Positions 15,361 to 24,333 of a DNA stretch of 24,363 bases are shown here, in pieces. The DNA comes from an uncultured Clostridia bacterium (GTDB lineage: Bacteria > Bacillota_I > Bacilli_A > RF39 > UBA660), in contig CAMNBS010000007.1 of assembly GCA_946533175.1 (NCBI GenBank), positions 1-24,363 on the forward strand. The letters are read 5' to 3'. The stretch's first letter is position 1, and each line of letters starts with the position of its first letter. The position numbers and the translations under genes are program-made. The notes under the pieces were generated by a model. It did not search any database and was not told where the DNA came from. It worked only from the letters and a program-made list of their open reading frames with translations.

Positions 15361-15389
15361 ATTATATGATACTTTTTTATAAAATGCAA
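15361..15389 (-). promoter_or_regulatory. Promoter of the upstream ncRNA
   Basis: Minus strand TTGCAT (15384-15389), exactly 17 bases, TATAAT (15361-15366). It lies in the A/T-rich gap after the prepilin gene, in which I see no clear terminator. Confidence 0.85.
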
Positions 15390-15441
15390 TACTTTTTTTA
15401 ATTTTTTTAAATTTATTTTTCGATGTGTAAATTATAACTAT

Positions 15442-15852
15442 TTAATTTGTGTATGTTTTACAATTAGTACCATCTGAATTATAACTATTACATATTAAGC
15501 ATACTTTATAATTCATCGTAATAACATTATTCACATCATTTTGTCTTATTACATCGACATAACTATTTGAACATAAATCTTTTTCATCACGTGGATTTTT
15601 AATATTTTCCATTTTTAAGGCATTTAAACTAATTCTTACTGTCTCACCTCTTGAAGGAAGTAATGCCGGATTATCAATAAAATACATCTGAGCCTCAGCA
15701 TGCATCGTATCTTCATATGAAGCATAAACACGATTACTAGCTGAGGTAATATACCCATTATAAGCTATCATTCCGACACCAGCAATAATAGCAATCAAAG
15801 CTAATACAGTTAAAAGTTCAATTAATGTATAACCATGTTTATTCATTTTCAT
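15442..15852 (-). CDS. Type IV prepilin-like / pseudopilin protein
   Basis: The protein (136 residues from the ATG at 15852) has a class III prepilin signal: a short basic leader ending KHG, then YTLIELLTVLALIAIIAGVGMIAY. Cleavage is expected between Gly and Tyr, with the conserved Glu at +5 of the mature protein, followed by the single hydrophobic helix. The small globular C-terminus contains several Cys (CLICNSYNSDGTNC). Pseudopilins of this kind assemble in competence (ComG) or type II-like machines, but no other pilus gene is in the window. It overlaps the tkt stop by about 14 bases. Alternative starts are GTG 15855 and ATG 15846; the choice is uncertain because the ribosome site is weak (GTGAG). 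Confidence 0.85.
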   Translation of the reverse strand: MKMNKHGYTLIELLTVLALIAIIAGVGMIAYNGYITSASNRVYASYEDTMHAEAQMYFIDNPALLPSRGETVRISLNALKMENIKNPRDEKDLCSNSYVDVIRQNDVNNVITMNYKVCLICNSYNSDGTNCKTYTN

Positions 15853-17788
15853 CACTCACAAGCTCAATTATTTTTTCTGATAACGTAATAACGTCATATT
15901 CAAAATGTTTTAAAACATCTTCTTTTTTACCACTAACACCAAAATTACTCATACCAATAACCTTATTGGTAAAGTGATAATAATATTCACTCACTCCAAA
16001 AGTAATAGCAACTGTTTTATTTTTAGGAAAAAGACTAAAATCATTTTTCTTTTGAAAGTTTTTTTGACATGGCATCGAAACAATTCTAGTATCATAACCA
16101 ATCGAGTTTAAATGTTCACTAACATCAATAACCAATCCTAATTCTTCACCATTAGCTAAAAGTGTAATAAAATTATCTGTTTCTTCATGTTTTAGAATAT
16201 AGGCTCCTTCTTCGATTTTATTATTTTTAGTTAAATCACTTATTCTTTGATTGTCTCTTGGAAGAATTAAAACACTCGGATGTTTATTATATAATATATC
16301 ACGGTATGATGATAACAATTCATTAACATCAAAAGGACGATAAACATAGAGATTAGGAATAATTTCCAAAGATAACAATTGTTCAATCGGCTGATGAGTC
16401 ATTCCATCTTCTCCAACAGTTATTGAATCATGACTAAAAATATAAATTACCGGAAGATTCATCATAGCACTCATTCTTATTGCTGGGCGAAGATAGTCAC
16501 TAAAAACTAAGAAAGTACTACCAAAAGGACGAAGACCGGATAAAGCCATCCCATTTAAAATTGCCCCCATAGCATGTTCTCTTATACCAAAATGAATATT
16601 TCGACCTTTATAGCAATTTACATCAAAATCACCCAAATCTTTTAAATACGTTTTACATGAGCTAGATAAATCAGCACTACCGCCAATAATTAAATCATTA
16701 TCCTGTGCAATAGCATTTAAAATATTCGAAGAAATATCACGAAGCGATAATTTATCATAGATAAAGTCAATATTACCTAATTTGTAAGGATTAAATAACA
16801 TAAACAATTGATCTAATTTCTTTTTTTCTTCTTCTTTTAAATTATCTAATTTTCTTTGCCAATCACGAAGTGGTAAATGCATACGATCTATGATCTTTTT
16901 TTTAAAATAACTCATTGCATCACTACTAACTGTAAAGGGACTATTAATGATTTCTAGTTTATCTTTAATTTTACCTATTTCATCACTATCTAATGGTTTA
17001 CCATGTATTAAATGACTACCCTCTTTTGATGAATATTTACCAATTACTGTTTTACAGATAATAATACTAGGATATTCGTTTTCTTTAGCTTTTTTGATGG
17101 CATCGTCTAGTTCTTTAATATTTTCCCCATCAACAACATAAATACTATAATTTAAAGCTTTAAAACGGGTAATAACGTCTTCATTTGATGTATCCAATAA
17201 TTTACCATCAAGGGTTATATCATTACTATCATATAGAATAATTAATTTTTTTAATTTAAGTCTTCCTGCTAAAGACAAGGCCTCATAGCTAACTCCTTCC
17301 ATTAAATCACCATCACCACATAAAACATATGTATAATGATTAATTAAACTCTTATGGTATGTAGCATTTAAGTATTCTTCGGCCATGGCCATTCCAACCG
17401 CTGATGCGACACCTTGACCTAATGGACCAGTTGCCATATCAACAAACGGAGTTGTAATTTCTGGATGACCCGGAGTAATACTACCTAGACATCGCAATTT
17501 TTTCATATCATCAATTGATATTATATCAAGCATATAAAGCATGGCATAGAAAAGTGGCGCAGCATGACCAGCAGATAACACAAAACGATCACGATTATAC
17601 CATTGGTCATTATTTAAATCAATGCTCATATGACGACTATACAAAGTATAAAGAATACAAGCGGCATCCAAACAAATTCCTGGATGACCAGAATTAGCAT
17701 TATTAATAGCATCAAGAGCTAATCCTCGCATATAATTAACTACACGATAATCATTACTAAAATCTTCTTTTTCCCTTTTAAATATCAC
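15839..17788 (-). CDS. tkt: Transketolase
   Basis: The enzyme (649 residues from this start) moves two-carbon ketol units between sugar phosphates using thiamine diphosphate in the pentose phosphate pathway. Seen are SGHPG near residue 33, SAGHAAPLFYAMLY, the ThDP/Mg motif GDGDLMEGVSYEALSLAG...YDSND (about 158-190), and, in the middle domain, NIHFGIREHAMGAILNGMAL and HDSITVGEDGMTHQPIEQL with catalytic Glu and His. I prefer the GTG at 17788 because AGGTG lies 6 bases upstream. A GTG at 17797 is also possible but has only AGGA 3 bases away. The 3' end overlaps the prepilin gene. Confidence 0.95.
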   Translation of the reverse strand: MIFKREKEDFSNDYRVVNYMRGLALDAINNANSGHPGICLDAACILYTLYSRHMSIDLNNDQWYNRDRFVLSAGHAAPLFYAMLYMLDIISIDDMKKLRCLGSITPGHPEITTPFVDMATGPLGQGVASAVGMAMAEEYLNATYHKSLINHYTYVLCGDGDLMEGVSYEALSLAGRLKLKKLIILYDSNDITLDGKLLDTSNEDVITRFKALNYSIYVVDGENIKELDDAIKKAKENEYPSIIICKTVIGKYSSKEGSHLIHGKPLDSDEIGKIKDKLEIINSPFTVSSDAMSYFKKKIIDRMHLPLRDWQRKLDNLKEEEKKKLDQLFMLFNPYKLGNIDFIYDKLSLRDISSNILNAIAQDNDLIIGGSADLSSSCKTYLKDLGDFDVNCYKGRNIHFGIREHAMGAILNGMALSGLRPFGSTFLVFSDYLRPAIRMSAMMNLPVIYIFSHDSITVGEDGMTHQPIEQLLSLEIIPNLYVYRPFDVNELLSSYRDILYNKHPSVLILPRDNQRISDLTKNNKIEEGAYILKHEETDNFITLLANGEELGLVIDVSEHLNSIGYDTRIVSMPCQKNFQKKNDFSLFPKNKTVAITFGVSEYYYHFTNKVIGMSNFGVSGKKEDVLKHFEYDVITLSEKIIELVSDENE

Positions 17789-17829
17789 TTTTATCACCTA
17801 TCCTATTTTTATAGTATCACAAAATAAAC

Positions 17830-17854
17830 AAAAAAAGAAGAGATAAACTCTTCT
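17830..17854 (-). terminator. Intrinsic terminator of the small membrane protein gene
   Basis: AGAAGAG pairs with CTCTTCT around TTTAT and is followed by TTTTTTT on the minus strand. The arms start at the stop codon of the 51-residue gene. Confidence 0.88.
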
Positions 17855-18008
17855 ATTTCATATTTTTGATATCTTTTTCCATATCTTTAGATATTCTTTG
17901 GGTAGCATCACACATTTCCTCACTACATTTTGGAAATAAAAATTTAAAAGCTACTCCACCTACAATAGTAAGAATCATACCTGTTAGGAAACCTTCAGCA
18001 AATTTCAT
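17853..18008 (-). CDS. Small single-span membrane protein, 51 residues
   Basis: A short gene with a strong ribosome site (GAGGTGAT, 4 bases before the ATG) and its own terminator. The product starts MKFAEGFLTGMILTIVGGVA, a glycine-rich hydrophobic helix without a signal cleavage site, then a KFLFPKCSEEMC stretch with two Cys and a charged amphipathic tail ending DMEKDIKNMK. It looks like a small N-anchored membrane protein with a cytoplasmic helix, resembling YtxH-like proteins only in design. I do not recognise the family. It follows recD2 by 64 bases. Confidence 0.7.
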   Translation of the reverse strand: MKFAEGFLTGMILTIVGGVAFKFLFPKCSEEMCDATQRISKDMEKDIKNMK

Positions 18009-18023
18009 ATTATCACCTCGAAC

Positions 18024-18050
18024 AAAAATATGATGGTATTTTTAATACCA
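18024..18050 (-). terminator. Weak terminator-like inverted repeat after recD2
   Basis: TGGTATT pairs with AATACCA around AAA on the minus strand, then TCATA and TTTTT. The U-run is displaced by five bases, so termination is probably partial and the small gene may share the recD2 transcript. Confidence 0.45.
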
Positions 18051-18072
18051 GTATTATTATTTCCGAAAGAAA

Positions 18073-20253
18073 CTAATTTATACTTTTTTCTTCATACATT
18101 TCATTAATCATATCTAATAAAGTCGTATTCCGTTCATTTAACAGATTATTTTTAATAGCCTTTTCCATCGCCATTTCTTCACCTACTAAATATAAATAAC
18201 TTTTCGCTCGTGTCACTGCTGTATATAAAAGTTTTCGATAAAGCATTCGGCCATATTCATTTAACATAATAATGATAACAACTTTATATTCACTACCCTG
18301 AGCTTTATGAATACTAATTACATATCCTAATTTAAAATTTAAATAATTACTTTTATTAAATTTAACAATATTACCATCAAAATCAATATATATCTCTTTG
18401 TCATTATTATTAATTTCGGTAATAATGCCAACATCCCCATTATAAACATTATCATCTGGCATATTAACCAATAAAATAACCTTATCACCTTCACGATACT
18501 TTGTATCACCAAGAACTATTTCATTTTGATTAACCTGTGGATTAAAGATTTCTCGAACAATTAAATTCAAATTATCAATACCATTTTTCGTTTTATACAT
18601 TGGTGCTAAGATAGCAATATCAGTATATGCTACATCAACATATCCCACTAATAATTCATTTAATTTATCAATCAAATCATAACTATCAGCTTTAATATAA
18701 GTTAAATCATCACTACAATTAAATATATCTTTATCAAAATTACCATCATTAATATCTCGTGCTAAAGTAATAATGTTACTACTTTCTCTTTGTCGATATA
18801 ATTCATTAAGTTTAATAACCGTAAATTGATTACTTTCAATTAAATCTTTTAATAATTGACCAGGTCCAATACTAGGTAATTGATTATGATCACCAACTAA
18901 AATTATTTTTGTATCATAATATAATCCCTTTAACAAACTATCTAATAGATAAGTATCAATCATGCTGACTTCATCAATAATCACCATTTTAACTGCTGCT
19001 TTATTATATTCATTTACCCCAAATTTATTATTATCTTTATTCCATTTTAAAAATCGATGAATTGTACTGGCAGGATATGATACTTTTTCCATCATTCTTT
19101 TAGCAGCTTTACCAGTAGGAGCTAATAAAACAAGATCATTTAGCATATCAGAACTAGATAATTTATAAATATTTTGATACATTTCAACAATAGTTTTAAT
19201 AATTGTTGTTTTACCAGTACCTGGTCCACCTGTAATAATTTCAAAATGGTTAGTAAAAGCTTTTAATATAGCTTCTTTTTGTTTTTCGTTATATGTAATA
19301 AAGTTATTCTTACTAATTTCATCATAAATACTATCTATTTTTTTTATTTTTTGAACAGGTTGATTATTTAAATAAACAAAACGTTTAGTAATATTCTTTT
19401 CGGCATAAAATAACTTAGTTAAATAATACTTTTCTTCTTTATTAACTATTTTTCCTTCTTGTTCAAGTTCAATTAAACATTCATCAAACAGGTTTTCCAA
19501 GACTTCTTTTAATAAAGCTCTTTTCAAATAATTTTGAATTTCTTCATAAGTTAAATACGTATTTCCAAGGGATGAAGTAACTTCCATCATTACATACAAA
19601 ATAGTTGCTTTAATTCTTCTTTTATCCAACACATCATAGTTATGTCGAAGAGCAAGAGTATCAACCTTTTTATAGAAAAAAACTTCATCAATAATATCAT
19701 AAACATTCTTTTTTATAATATCCATTGTTTTTTCTTTATATTTGTTATATAGAAGTGTGCTATCCTTATTTGTAAAACCATATTCATTTAATTTAACAAT
19801 AGTATCAATACTACTTTCATACTCGACTAATTTATCATGTAAAACAGTAATATTTTTTTTCGTTAAACCTTTAATTTTACTTAACTCTTCAGGATTATTA
19901 ATAATTATCTTGATTGTATCATTCCCTAAAGCATCATAAATTTTTTGAGCTTTCGCTTCCCCTATTCCTTTAAAAATATCACTAGATAAAAAAGATACAA
20001 TACCATCTTTTTCTTCTGGAATAATAATTTCATAACTATGCGTTAAAAACTGGTCGCCATATTTATTATGTACAGTAAACTCACCATTTAATAATAAATG
20101 ATCATCAATATTTATTTCTGAAAAATAACCCGTAAAAGTTATGGTTTTATCATTTAACCCTGGATCAAAATCATTATCTTTAACTTTAATTAAGCCAACC
20201 GTATAATTATCTCGATTATAAATTGTTCTTTTATAAATTCCTTTTATATACAT
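18073..20253 (-). CDS. recD2: RecD2-type SF1B DNA helicase
   Basis: The 726-residue protein is RecD2, the RecBC-independent 5'-3' helicase. An N-terminal beta domain (about 1-80) and helix-hairpin-helix stretch (GIGEAKAQKI near 97 and IKGLTKKN) precede the motor. Motor motifs: Walker A GGPGTGKTT at 342-350, LLAPTGKAAKRM near 376-388, Walker B IIDEVSM at 425-431, GDHNQLPSIGPG at 454-465, LYRQ near 485, and HKAQGSEYKVVIII and YTAVTRAKSYLYLVG near the C-terminus. It lacks the RecBC partners, as expected for the D2 class. Its start overlaps mutM by 10 bases with GAGG upstream, so two repair genes are co-expressed. Confidence 0.95.
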   Translation of the reverse strand: MYIKGIYKRTIYNRDNYTVGLIKVKDNDFDPGLNDKTITFTGYFSEINIDDHLLLNGEFTVHNKYGDQFLTHSYEIIIPEEKDGIVSFLSSDIFKGIGEAKAQKIYDALGNDTIKIIINNPEELSKIKGLTKKNITVLHDKLVEYESSIDTIVKLNEYGFTNKDSTLLYNKYKEKTMDIIKKNVYDIIDEVFFYKKVDTLALRHNYDVLDKRRIKATILYVMMEVTSSLGNTYLTYEEIQNYLKRALLKEVLENLFDECLIELEQEGKIVNKEEKYYLTKLFYAEKNITKRFVYLNNQPVQKIKKIDSIYDEISKNNFITYNEKQKEAILKAFTNHFEIITGGPGTGKTTIIKTIVEMYQNIYKLSSSDMLNDLVLLAPTGKAAKRMMEKVSYPASTIHRFLKWNKDNNKFGVNEYNKAAVKMVIIDEVSMIDTYLLDSLLKGLYYDTKIILVGDHNQLPSIGPGQLLKDLIESNQFTVIKLNELYRQRESSNIITLARDINDGNFDKDIFNCSDDLTYIKADSYDLIDKLNELLVGYVDVAYTDIAILAPMYKTKNGIDNLNLIVREIFNPQVNQNEIVLGDTKYREGDKVILLVNMPDDNVYNGDVGIITEINNNDKEIYIDFDGNIVKFNKSNYLNFKLGYVISIHKAQGSEYKVVIIIMLNEYGRMLYRKLLYTAVTRAKSYLYLVGEEMAMEKAIKNNLLNERNTTLLDMINEMYEEKSIN

Positions 20254-21071
20254 ACTTCATTCCTCTGACAAGTTGGACAATAATATGTTCCACGACCATT
20301 AACCTTTATTTTTTTTATTGCTTGATTGCAAATAGGACACTTCATTCCTTCACGGTTATGAACTTTAAGACTATCTTGAAAATGACCAGTAACCCCAAGA
20401 CTTGAGGTATAACTTCGAATAGTTGTTCCACCCATTTTTATCGCTTCTTGTAAAATAATTTGAGTATTTGATATGATATCTTTTAATTCTTTATCTGTTA
20501 AATCTTTTCCTTTTTTTAAGGGATTAATATTCGATCTAAAAAGAATTTCATCAGCATAAATATTACCAATTCCAGCAATAACATCTTGATTTAATAGAAG
20601 GGTTTTAACAGAAATATTAAGAGAATAATGCTTTTTTAAATAATCAATGGTTAACTCTTTATCCCATGGTTCTAACCCAAGATGAACAAGTGGTGTATCA
20701 AGATATAATCGCGATTTTTTTACTAAATACATCTTACCAAATTTTCTCGTATCATGATAACGTAAAGTGACATCATCTAAATAAAAAATAATATGCTCAT
20801 GTTTTAGAATAGGAGAAGAAAAATCTTTAATAAAATATTTACCTTCCATTCTTAAATGACTTACTAAATAATAATCATTAAGTTCAAAAATTAAAAATTT
20901 CCCTCTTCTTTTTATATCAATAAATTCTTGATTAACAATATTTTTTTTAAAATCACTAATATTAGTTGCAATTATCCCATCATATAATATTTTAATTTGT
21001 TTAATTTTCTTTCCTAGTAATTGTTTTTTTAAAGTGTTTTTAACTGTTTCAACTTCAGGTAATTCTGGCAT
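20244..21071 (-). CDS. mutM: Formamidopyrimidine-DNA glycosylase
   Basis: The 275-residue enzyme removes 8-oxoguanine and formamidopyrimidines and nicks the site. Mature N-terminal Pro2-Glu3 (MPELPEVETV) is the catalytic Schiff-base pair, Lys58 lies in RRGKFLIFEL, and HLRMEGKYF follows. The zinc finger at the C-terminus has Cys245, 248, 265 and 268 with the DNA-contacting Arg260 in GRGTYYC. The spacing fits Fpg/MutM better than Nei. It starts a two-gene repair unit after the gatB terminator; a TTTACA lies upstream, but its spacing to TATAAA is only 15 bases, so the promoter is uncertain. Confidence 0.95.
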   Translation of the reverse strand: MPELPEVETVKNTLKKQLLGKKIKQIKILYDGIIATNISDFKKNIVNQEFIDIKRRGKFLIFELNDYYLVSHLRMEGKYFIKDFSSPILKHEHIIFYLDDVTLRYHDTRKFGKMYLVKKSRLYLDTPLVHLGLEPWDKELTIDYLKKHYSLNISVKTLLLNQDVIAGIGNIYADEILFRSNINPLKKGKDLTDKELKDIISNTQIILQEAIKMGGTTIRSYTSSLGVTGHFQDSLKVHNREGMKCPICNQAIKKIKVNGRGTYYCPTCQRNEVCI

Positions 21072-21122
21072 ACTATCACATCCTTAACATCTAGTTTATA
21101 ATAATTATTTCGAATTGTAAAG

Positions 21123-21149
21123 AAAGAAAAAGATGCCTTTTATGCATCT
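21123..21149 (-). terminator. Intrinsic terminator of gatCAB
   Basis: AGATGC pairs with GCATCT around a 7-base loop containing the gatB stop region, followed by TTTTTCTTTCTTT on the minus strand. Confidence 0.85.
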
Positions 21150-22549
21150 AATTTTTCTTTTAACTTATCATTAGCAAGACTTGGATTAACTTTTCCTTTA
21201 CTTTCTTTCATCACAAGTCCCATAAGAGCTTTAAGAACACGTTCATTACCAGATTTATATTGATGAACAAAATCAGGATTAGAATCTAGTACTTTAGCAA
21301 TTATATCATCAACGACACTATCATCAAGATTATTAAAACCATTTTCCTTGATTAATTCATCAATACTTTTATCTGTTTCCATGATATCAACTAAAATATC
21401 TTTAAAGTTCTTATTACTAATCTCTTTTTTATCTAATTTGTTAACTAAATCTCTAAATTTACTATCGGTAAGTTTTGTATCAGATAATTTTATATCTTTT
21501 TTGTTAAGATAACTAGATATATCACCTAATAATAAATTTGAAGCAACAACTAAATTAATATCTAAAAATCTCTCTAAATAATCAGATATTTCTTTATTAG
21601 CAATAATCTTTTCCATATTAATAGGTAAAATACCACCTTTTTGATAATCCTTTCTTCGTTCATCTGGCATTCTAGGTAAATCCTTTAAACTATCAGTAAT
21701 AAACTCTTCAGTAAGATGAACATACGGAATATCTGGTTCAGGGAAATATCGATAATCATTACCAGTTTCTTTTACACGCATTAGAATAGTAGTATGACTT
21801 TTATCATCAAAACGACGTGTTTCTTCATGAAGCGTTTCACCACGCTCTAATATTTCTTCTTGTCTTTTTGCTTCATATGTAATCGCTTCACCAACATGAC
21901 TAATGGAACCAATATTTTTAACTTCTATTTTAGTTCCTAACTTATCAGTTTTGGAAATAGAAACATTAGGTTCACAACGCATACTACCTTCTTCTATTTT
22001 ACAATCCGATACTCCAGCATAAAGTAATAACTCCCTTAACTTTTCAAGATATAATGTTGCTTCTTTAGCACTATGAATACAGGGTTTTGTTACAATTTCA
22101 ATTAATGGAACACCAGCTCGATTAAAATCTAATAAACTATTTTTCGCACTATGAACGCTTTTACAAGTATCTTCTTCGATATGCATCTCAAGAATTTCAA
22201 TTTTCTTTTCTTCTCCATCGTCATTTATGATAACATATCCATCTCTTCCTATTGGAGTTTCATTTTGGGTAATTTGAAAATTCTTTGGATTATCAGGATA
22301 AAAATAGTTTTTACGATCAAAATGCATATCACGAGTTATATGAAGATTTAACACCTTACAAGCTTTAATTGCAAAACGTAAGACTTCATTATTTAAAAGT
22401 GGTAAACTCCCTGGATATCCTAAATCTATAATATTTGTACATGTATTAGCCATACTGCCATAAATCGATTGACTAGGTGAAAAGATTTTTTCCTTTGTTT
22501 TTAGTTCACAGTGAACTTCTATCCCAATAGTTTTTTTATAATTAGTCAT
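21140..22549 (-). CDS. gatB: Asp-tRNA(Asn)/Glu-tRNA(Gln) amidotransferase subunit B
   Basis: The 469-residue GatB subunit binds mischarged tRNA and phosphorylates the Glu/Asp carboxylate. It begins MTNYKKTIGIEVHCELKTKEKIFSPS, with the family's GIEVH and the S-P-S segment of the cradle domain. DIPYVHL and PDEPR-like PRMPDERR motifs are present, and the C-terminal YqeY-like tail (NPDFVHQYKSGNERVLKALMGLVMKESKGKVNP) is complete. ATG 22549 was chosen because GAGGTG precedes it by 4 bases; the open frame runs 7 codons further upstream but only into the gatA end. It overlaps gatA by 8 bases. Confidence 0.97.
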   Translation of the reverse strand: MTNYKKTIGIEVHCELKTKEKIFSPSQSIYGSMANTCTNIIDLGYPGSLPLLNNEVLRFAIKACKVLNLHITRDMHFDRKNYFYPDNPKNFQITQNETPIGRDGYVIINDDGEEKKIEILEMHIEEDTCKSVHSAKNSLLDFNRAGVPLIEIVTKPCIHSAKEATLYLEKLRELLLYAGVSDCKIEEGSMRCEPNVSISKTDKLGTKIEVKNIGSISHVGEAITYEAKRQEEILERGETLHEETRRFDDKSHTTILMRVKETGNDYRYFPEPDIPYVHLTEEFITDSLKDLPRMPDERRKDYQKGGILPINMEKIIANKEISDYLERFLDINLVVASNLLLGDISSYLNKKDIKLSDTKLTDSKFRDLVNKLDKKEISNKNFKDILVDIMETDKSIDELIKENGFNNLDDSVVDDIIAKVLDSNPDFVHQYKSGNERVLKALMGLVMKESKGKVNPSLANDKLKEKLDA

Positions 22550-23990
22550 CGCGCACCTCACTAAAATCATCTTTTATTTCTTTTTCAATAAAACTTGCTA
22601 ATTGATAAATAGTCGCTTCATCACATAAATTACCAATTATTTGAAGCCCGATTGGCAAATGTTCCTTATTAAATCCTATCGGCATGGAAAGAGATGGAAA
22701 TCCTCCCATATTAGCATGCATTACTAAAATATCATCCATAAAACTCTTAATTGGATCATCACCTTTAACTCCCAAATCATAAGCACATCTTGCTGTTGTC
22801 GGTCCAATTATTAAGTTATATTTATCAAAAACTTTTTTAAAAGATTTTTGTAAATCATCACGTATTTGTAAAGCTTTATTATAATAAATTTTTGCATTCT
22901 CTCCACTTAATAAATAACTTCCAACCATAATACGTCTTTTAACCTCATTACCAAAACCAAATCTTCTTGTTTTCATATATAAATCATCTAAAGAAGTTGG
23001 ATTAGGATAACTATATCCATATCTTACACCATCAAAACGAGCTAAATTACTGCTTGCTTCTCCCATAGCAATAATTTGATACAATGTAACTGCTTTATCA
23101 ATATGTTTTATATCAACAAAATCAACTTGAACATGATTATTTTCAAGAATAGTCTTAATATTCAAAACTTTTTCTCTTATCTCATCATCAATAATATCAC
23201 TAACAAAATAATTTGGAATAGCCACTTTAAAATTTTGTAATGATTCACCTATTTTTCTTGTAAAATCTTCATTAGTATCAAAAGAAGTTAAATCACGTTT
23301 ATCAATTTTAGAAATACAATTCAAAAGCAAAGCATTTTCGTAAACATTTCTCGTCATAGGACCAATTTGATCAAGACTAGATGCAAAAGCTACTAATCCG
23401 TATCGAGATACTCTTCCATAAGTAGGTTTCATCCCTACAATTCCTGTAAAACTAGATGGTTGACGAACACTTCCTCCGGTATCACTTCCAAGTGCTAAAG
23501 GAACAAGTCCAGCTGATACAGCACTAGCAGAACCTCCACTTGATCCACCAGTTACCTTTTTTCTATTCCAAGGATTAAGAGGAGCTCCATAAAAACTTGT
23601 TTCAGAAGTACTTCCCATAGCAAATTCATCCATATTAGTTTTGCCCAAAATAATCATGTCATGACTTTTTATTAAATCAATACATCCAGCATCATAAATA
23701 GCTGTGAAGTTATCTAACATTTTACTTGCACAAGTACATTTTAATCCATCAACCATAATATTATCTTTAATAGCGATAGGAATACCAAACAATAAATCAT
23801 CAGGAACTTCTTTTGCTTCTAATTCACGAGCCCGCTTTAAAGCTCCCTCCTTATCTAAAGTAATAAATGCATTCAAATCACTTTTTTCAATTCTTTCAAA
23901 GCATTCTAAAACTAAAGTAGTTGGTGTTATTTCTTTTCTTTTTAATAAATCATGAATCTTTTCTATACTTAAATCAATATATTTACTCAT
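22542..23990 (-). CDS. gatA: Asp-tRNA(Asn)/Glu-tRNA(Gln) amidotransferase subunit A
   Basis: The 482-residue glutaminase subunit has the amidase Ser-cisSer-Lys triad: Lys75 in PIAIKDN, Ser150 in GGSSGGS, and nucleophile Ser174 in GSDTGGSVRQP. Ammonia made here is channelled to GatB. The conserved KPTYGRVSRYGLVAFASSLDQIGP follows. The start overlaps gatC by 8 bases, which is normal for gatCAB. Confidence 0.98.
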   Translation of the reverse strand: MSKYIDLSIEKIHDLLKRKEITPTTLVLECFERIEKSDLNAFITLDKEGALKRARELEAKEVPDDLLFGIPIAIKDNIMVDGLKCTCASKMLDNFTAIYDAGCIDLIKSHDMIILGKTNMDEFAMGSTSETSFYGAPLNPWNRKKVTGGSSGGSASAVSAGLVPLALGSDTGGSVRQPSSFTGIVGMKPTYGRVSRYGLVAFASSLDQIGPMTRNVYENALLLNCISKIDKRDLTSFDTNEDFTRKIGESLQNFKVAIPNYFVSDIIDDEIREKVLNIKTILENNHVQVDFVDIKHIDKAVTLYQIIAMGEASSNLARFDGVRYGYSYPNPTSLDDLYMKTRRFGFGNEVKRRIMVGSYLLSGENAKIYYNKALQIRDDLQKSFKKVFDKYNLIIGPTTARCAYDLGVKGDDPIKSFMDDILVMHANMGGFPSLSMPIGFNKEHLPIGLQIIGNLCDEATIYQLASFIEKEIKDDFSEVRDD

Positions 23991-24264
23991 TAACCATCAC
24001 CGGAACTTCAACGAAATTTCCTTTCTTTTTTGGTACATTAGAAAGTAAATTATCCTTATTCACTTCCACACTTTTTCTTTCAATATCAAAGTCTTTTTCC
24101 CAAGGAGCAATCATTTTATCATCATCAAAGTCATTTAATTCTTTTATTTTATCTATCGCATCAAATAATACTTTTAAATCTTTTTGATATTTAAAAATTT
24201 CTTCATCCGTAATCTCAATACGTGCAAGATGTGCAACATGCATTACTTCCTCTTTAGTTAACAT
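23983..24264 (-). CDS. gatC: Asp-tRNA(Asn)/Glu-tRNA(Gln) amidotransferase subunit C
   Basis: The 93-residue linker subunit wraps the GatA-GatB interface. It begins MLTKEEVMHVAHLARIEITDEE, the family's H-x-A-x-L-A-R-I signature, and ends with the GNFVEVP segment preceded by LLSNVPKKKG (family: R-x-D...G-F-x-V-P). The ribosome site is GAGGG 6 bases before ATG. It is the first gene of the operon. Confidence 0.96.
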   Translation of the reverse strand: MLTKEEVMHVAHLARIEITDEEIFKYQKDLKVLFDAIDKIKELNDFDDDKMIAPWEKDFDIERKSVEVNKDNLLSNVPKKKGNFVEVPVMVNE

Positions 24265-24286
24265 AATATCCCTCTTTTCTTACATT

Positions 24287-24292
24287 ATTATA
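24287..24292 (-). promoter_or_regulatory. Probable -10 of gatCAB
   Basis: TATAAT on the minus strand lies 22 bases upstream of gatC, with a poor TTTAAT at the 17-base -35 position inside the preceding terminator loop. Confidence 0.55.
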
Positions 24293-24294
24293 TA

Positions 24295-24333
24295 ATAAAA
24301 GACAACTTTATTAAAGATAAAATTGTCTTTTTA
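24295..24333 (-). terminator. Terminator of a gene beyond the right edge (possibly bidirectional)
   Basis: AAAAGACAA and TTGTCTTTT form a perfect 9-bp stem with further partial pairing (TTTTAT/ATAAAG), followed by a U-rich run on the minus strand and TTTTTA on the plus strand. Confidence 0.65.

Noticed and set aside
14613..15441. Protein-coding gene in the ncRNA region
   Set aside because: No long open frame with a ribosome site on either strand; conserved blocks and pairing fit RNA instead.
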